Shown here one piece after another: positions 58,511-64,000 of a stretch of 64,000 bases of DNA (within the stretch, counting starts at the first letter, position 1; every line of letters starts with the position of its first letter). Under the pieces are notes generated by a model. It worked only from the letters and a program-made list of their open reading frames with translations. It did not search any database and had not been told where the DNA came from. The position numbers and the translations under genes were made by a program. This DNA comes from Tethya wilhelma (Eukaryota > Porifera > Demospongiae > Tethyida > Tethyidae): the NCBI GenBank assembly GCA_964030475.1, contig CAXIPT010000002.1, positions 2,813,176-2,877,175 on the forward strand, written 5' to 3'.

Positions 58511-58628
58511 ATAGTCTATCGAGCTAGACCTATTTTTCGCTCCACTATGACTGACACGGCGAAATTTCGCCGTGTTAGTCATAGGAAAGGGTCGTTAAAG
58601 CGAAAAATGGGTCTAGCTCGATAGACTA
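58511..58628. mobile_element. Hairpin MITE with 8-bp target duplication
   Basis: Ends TAGTCTATCGAGCTAGACC and GGTCTAGCTCGATAGACTA, with an inner palindrome around CGGCGAAATTTCGCCG, so nearly the whole element folds back. GTTGTAAC flanks both sides (58503-58510, 58629-58636). The other duplication unit has a single uninterrupted GTTGTAAT. An 8-bp duplication suggests a hAT-type transposase. Confidence 0.85.
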
Positions 58629-58813
58629 GTTGTAACAGTGCCGTGATAATGCATGCTCTGAATTTTATGAAGCCAGTCTAATGTCTTCCGTGGCCCTAGA
58701 TAATGTACCGGCAGTAGTCATCTTATGCGTGACATTATCTGCCTCAGTCAGCAGTTCAGTCATCCACCTCAGCACATAGATTCAGTGATCCATGGTGGAT
58801 TGTTAGGCTATAA

Positions 58814-60849
58814 TTGTACGTCTATATGGAAACCACAAGCCGTCTAAGCAAGAGGATTCATAAAGAACTCAGTGAAGTTGCTGAAGAGAGAGATAGTGAA
58901 TCAGTGATATGTTTAGAATGTAAAGATGGCTCAGACCTTTCAGAATTGAGAGGAATCATCATAGCTTCATCTGGATCGCCAATAGATGGGTACATTCTGT
59001 TCATAGATATCAAATTTCCAGGGGAGTATCCTTTCAAGCCACCAAAGGTTAGATTTCAGAACAAGTTGCAGTGGAGTAGGAACCAGGGGGGCCAGGGGGG
59101 CTACTGGCCCCCCCAATACTTTTGCTAGAGGGGCCTGGCCCCCCTAATAATGGGTGGCAAAGTTATGGCTGGCCATAAATGTACGAAAAAGCAAAAGGAA
59201 ACATACAGCAGAACTCTGGTTTATGGTATAAAAGATGCTACAGAATGCACCAGATTTCACCAAAATTACCCAAAATTTCAAAAATTTTCTCGGGGGCATG
59301 CCCCCAGACCCCCTTTAGATTTGTTGCTTCGTGATAAAACCATTTAGTCAATTCTAAGATCTGGGCTATAGTCCAGCATACAAGACAAAAAAAACTCAGT
59401 TGGCCCCCCCAATGTCAAAATAGTTCCTACTCCACTGAGTTGTGGCACCCTCGAGTAGATGAATGGGGGGGTATAAGCATGGATTCACTCTCGACTGAAT
59501 GGCACCCACGATATACTACTGGGATTGTTTTATCTTCATTGCAAGCAATGCTCACTAACATAGAAGAAGATTGTCTGTACCCAGATGAACACTGGTTAAA
59601 CCGTGATGCTATTAGGCAATACCGTTTTGACAGACCACTTTACAATAAAACAGCATTAGAATACACAGTGCAAGACAATGAAGGGTATGGCAGATTGATG
59701 TTCAGTGATTACCGATTGAGAGCCCTTCAATCGTTTCTTCATATGGAACAGACACTCTATAAGCTGTATGTCTTTGTCAATCAGAACAACACACGTTCTT
59801 GGACCCTTTCACTTGTTCTTGTGCCGAATTTCTACACCTATCGTGATCCTACTGAGCAGCGATATCAACATTGTGTAAAGCTGACCACATGTCATTTTCG
59901 CCTCAATTGTGCTGATTCTGTTTCAATTGATTTTGGAAATGGTTCTACTCGAGATCAATGCTGGAAAATAATGCCTATTTCTGAAATGATCATTTGTACT
60001 GACGTAATACGCTCAGCCGATCCTCGTCAACCCAGATATGAGCCACCAGCTTTCAAGTTGAACCTAGAGTGGATCAGAGAAGATGCAGCGCCGCAGCGAT
60101 TTTTGCACAAATTCCGTATCTTAAACGATCAGGATAAAACAGATCTTTATTCGTTTGATGTATGCCTCGATCCTACACCTCCCTCAGCCACAGCCTCAGT
60201 TGCAGGTCCACTACCAATCGCAACGGACACTAGTACTAAGTACTATGAGCGACCGTCAATGGTGGAACTTACAAAGTTTAAATCAACAAATCCTAAGCAT
60301 TCTCGGTCTACCCCTTTTGACCTTACAAGTGTGATTGGACCAAACTTCATAAGATTTGGAACCATCTTACTGGATGACACTGATGGAAACAAAATGGGGA
60401 GTCTCTGTGTGGAAATGGTGGGTAGAAATCCTTCTGATATCGTGCATGAAATCCTCCGACGATGGCTAGGTGGAGAAGGAAAACAACCAACAACATGGTC
60501 CACTATAGTAGAGGTGTTGTATGATGTAAAGTTGTCGCGGTATGCAGAAATCATTGAAGAAACCAAGAATGCTCTTTCTATTGCCACTGAAAAGGATTCC
60601 GAAGTGATTCCAGCTGAAAAGGTCAGCCCGAAGAAAAGAGAAGCTCAATTCCAGCAAGAAGTTAAACTGATTGCTGAAAATGAGTTCAAGCCCAAACAAG
60701 AAGAGGAAGCCTTATCTGGGGCTAGTGATCATGACCATTCCGAAATCCACGAACTTACAAACAAGCAAAATGAAGAAGATCAGCATCGTGCTGAGATCCT
60801 CCAAGAAGAAAAAGATGAATCTGAAGCGGTTGTGTGCTGCTGTGATTAA
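58814..60849 (+). pseudogene. UBC-like pseudoenzyme / death-fold fusion, interrupted by a transposon
   Basis: Two coding parts, 58814-59068 and 59443-60849. Without the 369-bp element and one 5-bp target duplication, the frame is continuous and encodes 553 residues. Residues about 1-150 have the ubiquitin-conjugating (UBC) fold: LSKRIHKELSEVAEE, FPGEYPFKPPKVRF, WHPRVDEWGGISMDSL, FDRPLYNKTALEYT. The catalytic Cys position is Ser (59476-59478) and the HPN Asn is Arg, so it resembles catalytically dead UEV proteins. A middle region of about 200 residues is unrecognised. Then a death-fold-like segment (about 60352-60570) shows IVHEILRRWLGGEGKQPTTW and IVEVLYDVKLSRYAEIIEE. The tail is Lys/Glu-rich and ends VVCCCD. 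As assembled, the first part stops inside the element, so this haplotype would give only a truncated UBC piece unless the tail is expressed from another start. Confidence 0.7.
59069..59437. mobile_element. Small DNA transposon inserted in a coding exon
   Basis: Terminal inverted repeats CAGTGGAGTAGGAAC and GTTCCTACTCCACTG, flanked by AGTTG on both sides (59064-59068, 59438-59442). The interior is G/C-run rich (GGCCCCCC, GGGGGCATGCCCCCAGACCCC) with no transposase. Removing it with one AGTTG rejoins codons AAC AAG TTG TGG CAC, matching the UBC fold. Confidence 0.88.
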
Positions 60850-61516
60850 ATTTTGACTAGTGCAGTGAAATAATTGTGATTTTTTTGGTACTATATAGTA
60901 GTTCTTGATAATTATTAATAAGCCTTTAGTATGAAATCTTATATAGGAACTGAGGCTAATCTGCAAGTTTTATTAGAATTAAGTCTTTGTTTGTTTTTGG
61001 TTAAATAACTGTTTAACTTAGGTTATGTATGTCTTTTCTTTTACCTTATTTGGTTGTGTATCACACATCATGTATTACTACATTATGTTTAAGATAAGTT
61101 GTGTAGTTGCCTAGTGAGTGTGTCACACTTGCTATTCAAGTCGTGCTTGTCGAACTTAATTTATCTTCTGGTGAAAGCTTGGCAAGTTTCTTCTTGAGGT
61201 AGAGGGCAGTGGGTCGAGCTGAACTGTTGATGTACCAACACTCTCTCATCAACTGAGTCATCACTTTGAAGAGCTATACATGTAGAGGTAGAAAATAGGG
61301 GTGTTGTTCTAATTAATGTACACCATTACATCAGATATCAACAAACAGTTATATTATGTTAGCATGAAATTTTTCATTAATTTTTATAACTGTATAAACC
61401 AAAAGGCTTTGTGAATTATTGTCGTTACTACAGATCGGTTCTACATGTAGCTAGTTAACACGCAAAGTCACTGGTTTACAGCACGCCCTTTCAAACCAGC
61501 AAACTAAATTCCAACT
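60850..61516. other. 3' flank, no gene seen
   Basis: Probable 3' UTR of the UBC-like gene, then AT-rich sequence. No exon or RNA gene is recognised. Confidence 0.4.
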
Positions 61517-61882
61517 ACAGTTGAACTTTGATCATCTGAACCTCGCTTGTCTGAACTTTTAATTATCCGAACAGTGCTTAAAGACCAAATTTGGTTAATT
61601 AGACACAAATCCAAACGAGCGCCGCCCTCTTTTTGAGCTTGAGGCTTACTATGATGTAATCGTGCACATGGTTGCTATTATTCAAGTCAGATCGAAGAAA
61701 AATACAATCTACCACAGTTCTGAGATGCTAAAGAGCTAGTAAAACTATCGTGGCTACTGCTAGAGTGGCAAAAACAAGCATAATTTTATCGCTTCAGTTA
61801 TCTGAACAGATTTGGTTGTCCGAATGCTTGAAATTAGCCTGCGCCCTTAGGAGTTTGGATAATTGAGATTCTGAGGCTATTG
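61517..61882. mobile_element. Tigger/pogo-like MITE
   Basis: Flanked by TA. The left end CAGTTGAACTTTGATCATCTG and inner TTATCCGAAC phrases are mirrored on the right by GGATAATTGAGATTCTGAGG. These are typical of pogo/Tigger-derived miniatures. Confidence 0.55.
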
Positions 61883-62051
61883 TATTTGTTTTATTTTACA
61901 CATAACATATCAAAAATAGCAAACTTGATGATGCTCAAAATCATGAACCCAAATCACCACATGCTGGGTTAGTAGCTACACATGCAGTTTGAGACGTGAC
62001 AACAGTATGAAATTCCTTCACGCTACAATAAACATTTGTACACATGTCACA

Positions 62052-62307
62052 GAAGTCCATCTGGTTTAAGAATGCCAGTAGAAAAAATCGAATAACTTTC
62101 TTATTATATACCAAACCAATTTCAAAACTTCAAGCACAATTGGAAAGTACTCGTTCTCCCCATTCTTTTGATTGCTCAGGCTTTTCAGCTTCATGTACTG
62201 CTGCTACACCTTGAGAAATAATTAAAAGTTAGCTATTTTGACCCATAAGAAAAGTATTTATTATTTCTTAATCACTTCTGGTGGAATTCTCAAAGTAGAT
62301 GGAATTT
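62052..62307. mobile_element. AAGTCCATCTGG-family MITE, copy 3
   Basis: GAAGTCCATCTGGTTTAAGAA on the left and TTCTCAAAGTAGATGGAATTT on the right. The interior matches 29003-29227 (ATTCTTTTGATTGCT, AAAAGTTAGCTATTTTG) in the same orientation. Confidence 0.75.
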
Positions 62308-62398
62308 AGCACACATACATCCATGCATGTATGCACATATATACACATGTACATGTAGCTTACATCATCTTGATACCAGTTAATTGTTGGGGATAGAG

Positions 62399-62700
62399 CT
62401 AGGTTTGTCTCTTCTCAAGGATCACTATTCTCTTCGTCTCATCAAAGGTTGGGTCGGGAGGAACCAGATCTTGGAAGCTAGGGGAGCTGTGTGTGTGTAT
62501 CTAGAACACATGAACTGATAGTCTGGGTCTCTCCCCAATCCTTATGCTCATCGCGACAGTCTTCAAGTTGGATGAGGAACGGGAGACCCAACCCTCTGCC
62601 CAAAGTGCACGACATTTCCTCAAGGATGTACATTGTCCCGTCGATGCCCGGCTTTGGGGAGATTTCACAGTCTTTTGAGGTCTGATGATGGCGGCGCCAT
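62399..62700 (-). CDS. Unidentified coding-like segment, partial
   Basis: About 62695-62520 on the minus strand translates to a protein-like stretch (CEISPKPGIDGTMYILEEM, LGLPFLIQLEDCRDEHKDWG). A second piece, 62477-62399, after a CCCCTAG acceptor, reads FQDLVPPDPTFDETKRIVIL and ends at a stop. Composition and length suggest the last exons of a gene, but I do not recognise the family and no good donor joins the two pieces. A GA microsatellite (about 62753-62793) lies just upstream. Confidence 0.3.
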
Positions 62701-62746
62701 TGGCACGGTGGTCGTGGCGTTTCTTTCGGTAGCGGAGTAGTGCATG

Positions 62747-62796
<50 letters not shown>

Positions 62797-63138
62797 ACTA
62801 TAATTAATAATTTATATAGCTGGTCGTGCAGTTTAATAATTATTATTGATTGCACTACTTTTTAATACCCAGAGAGATCCTCGTGAGAGATACTTGAATG
62901 TATGAGCACTGACTATCATGTTATAGCCATTGGCATTGGAAGAACAGTTTGCTGTTGTTGTTTGTTAATCCTGTATATCAGTACCCATGTTGGCCTGCAT
63001 GGTAGCTAGCTTGCCTGGCACCTCCAATTATATTTTGATTTGGTAAAGTCCTCCTACATCACTCACTCATTGCACTCACTCCATGGGTGTGCCCAGGAAA
63101 CGTAATTATTTTTTTTTAATAAAAGGAACACAAAAATA

Positions 63139-63733
63139 ATGGCGTTCGAAGTCCATTGCAGCAAGGAACTAAAGGAGCTGATTACTCGATTGGAAAATGT
63201 CATTTCCCATAATCCAGATCCTCAAGCCGATCTTTGTAAGGCACTGTTGCCAGGTTATATTATTACTGGATCAGTAATTATTGTATTATTAATAATTATA
63301 GGTAATTGCAGTAGCAAAGAAAAAGATGGGTAAATTCAGCACCTCCAGTACAGCTAAGATTTTCACTGACTGTTGGCCAGACTTTTCAGCTGTTGTTTGC
63401 CATCTTTTGGAACCAAAAGTAGCATTTGTACGTTGAAACCACTACAGTGATGGCAATGATTGTGTGCCTGCTTACCTGAGCTTGCAAATAGACCGAGTGG
63501 GTTTGGCCTAGGTGCCGCGTAAACAGAATATTATATTATCTATAGTTTGGCTCAGATGGCAATACATGCATGTGTACCAATAACAAAATTTTCTTAATTT
63601 TTGTCATATAAAGCTATGTACGTATGACGTATTCATATGCAGGTCGTCAATGTGCGTTGCTATGCTACATCAGACTCTGCACTTGTCACTTTGCTAAAAG
63701 AGACCGCAGTTATTGGGGCACCTAATATCGTTG
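63139..63733 (+). CDS. Possible glycine N-acyltransferase-like protein, N-terminal part
   Basis: ATG at 63139 opens a frame (MAFEVHCSKELKELITRLEN ... LCKALLP). Possible exons are 63139-63253, 63312-63427 and 63643-63733, which join in phase, with acceptors TTGCAG and ATGCAG. Exon 2 encodes AKIFTDCWPDFSAVVCHLLE, which resembles the conserved D-x-WPDF motif of the GLYAT family of acyl-CoA:amino-acid transferases. Exon 3 gives VVNVRCYATSDSALVTLLKE. The catalytic C-terminal GNAT fold would lie beyond the right edge. The donor of exon 1 (G|GTTATA) is weak. If it is not used, a 64-residue single-pass membrane protein is read instead. Confidence 0.4.
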
Positions 63734-64000
63734 GTAAGAAGATATCGTTAAAACACTTTTTAGCACAAAACTATAACACTTTCTGGTAAAAGTATAACGT
63801 TTGAAAACTTTTCTTAGATTTCAGTTTTATAGACAGCATGCAGCATGCACACTCACATACACCCACACGCACATGCACACGCACACATACCCTCGCACTT
63901 ACACACATGCACACACTCATGATCACACTGCACAACCAGAAAACTTTATACACGTATAATTATACAATGCACATGATAATTATTATTAATATAATTATAT

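Larger units (their letters stand above)
57035..58740. repeat. Tandem duplication unit 2 (contains deaminase-like C)
   Basis: Direct repeat of 55090-56835. It differs by an inverted block upstream of the gene and by a private 119-bp hairpin element. Confidence 0.85.

Noticed and set aside
59150..59347. 65-residue frame inside the 369-bp transposon as transposase
   Set aside because: Too short, low-complexity and without a recognisable transposase motif. It is a non-autonomous element.

Overview
The window is nuclear DNA from an animal, most likely a sponge (inference). It carries intron-rich, broadly conserved animal genes: the AP-2 mu subunit, dCMP deaminase, CaMKII, a long annexin and G3BP. 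Between them lie lineage-specific innate-immunity-type genes: Death-NACHT-LRR receptors, a CARD protein, an aerolysin-like pore former, membrane-anchored deaminase-fold proteins and a UBC-like/death-fold fusion. This mix, together with dense miniature inverted-repeat elements and dinucleotide microsatellites, resembles demosponge genomes. No marker in the window fixes the species. Isolated single Ns, four of them inside simple repeats, mark draft-assembly joins.

Layout. 0.07-0.23 kb: one AP-2 mu exon. 0.97-1.77 kb (-): two exons of dCMP deaminase, with a decayed duplicate at 9.65-11.1 kb inside a diverged segmental duplication. 4.8-6.0 kb (-): a secreted aerolysin-like protein. 11.8-14.2 kb: a broken Death-NACHT gene. 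14.7-18.9 kb (+): an intact three-exon Death-NACHT-LRR receptor of 917 residues. 19.5-21.9 kb (-): a three-exon, 468-residue protein with a C-terminal CARD and an N-terminal death-fold-like segment, convergent with the receptor. 22.1-22.5 kb: two duplicated CaMKII exons. 25.1-32.7 kb (-): CaMKII, 12 exons found, first exon not located. 39.0-46.8 kb (+): a 12-exon annexin with a Gly/Tyr/Pro/Gln-rich N-terminus. 47.7-53.3 kb (+): G3BP, 8 coding exons. 53.9-58.1 kb (-): three single-exon membrane-anchored zinc-deaminase-fold genes, two of them a recent 1.7 kb tandem duplication. 58.8-60.8 kb (+): a UBC-like domain lacking the catalytic cysteine, joined to a death-fold-like segment and interrupted by a 369 bp transposon. 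62.4-62.7 kb (-): an unidentified coding-like segment. 63.1 kb to the end (+): the start of a possible GLYAT-like gene.

How the parts may work together (inference). The NACHT receptor and the CARD protein could be sensor and adaptor of one death-fold signalling route. The pore former, the deaminases and the UBC-death fusion are plausible effectors or regulators of the same kind of defence. Nothing in the sequence shows that they interact. The housekeeping genes look unrelated to this.

Much of the non-coding DNA is mobile. There are about 13 copies of a short family ending in CCGTATAGC, TTAA-flanked piggyBac-like miniatures, pogo-like miniatures, an AAGTCCATCTGG family, tRNA-related SINE fragments and several foldback elements. 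Several are nested, and some have identifiable empty sites in duplicated sequence.
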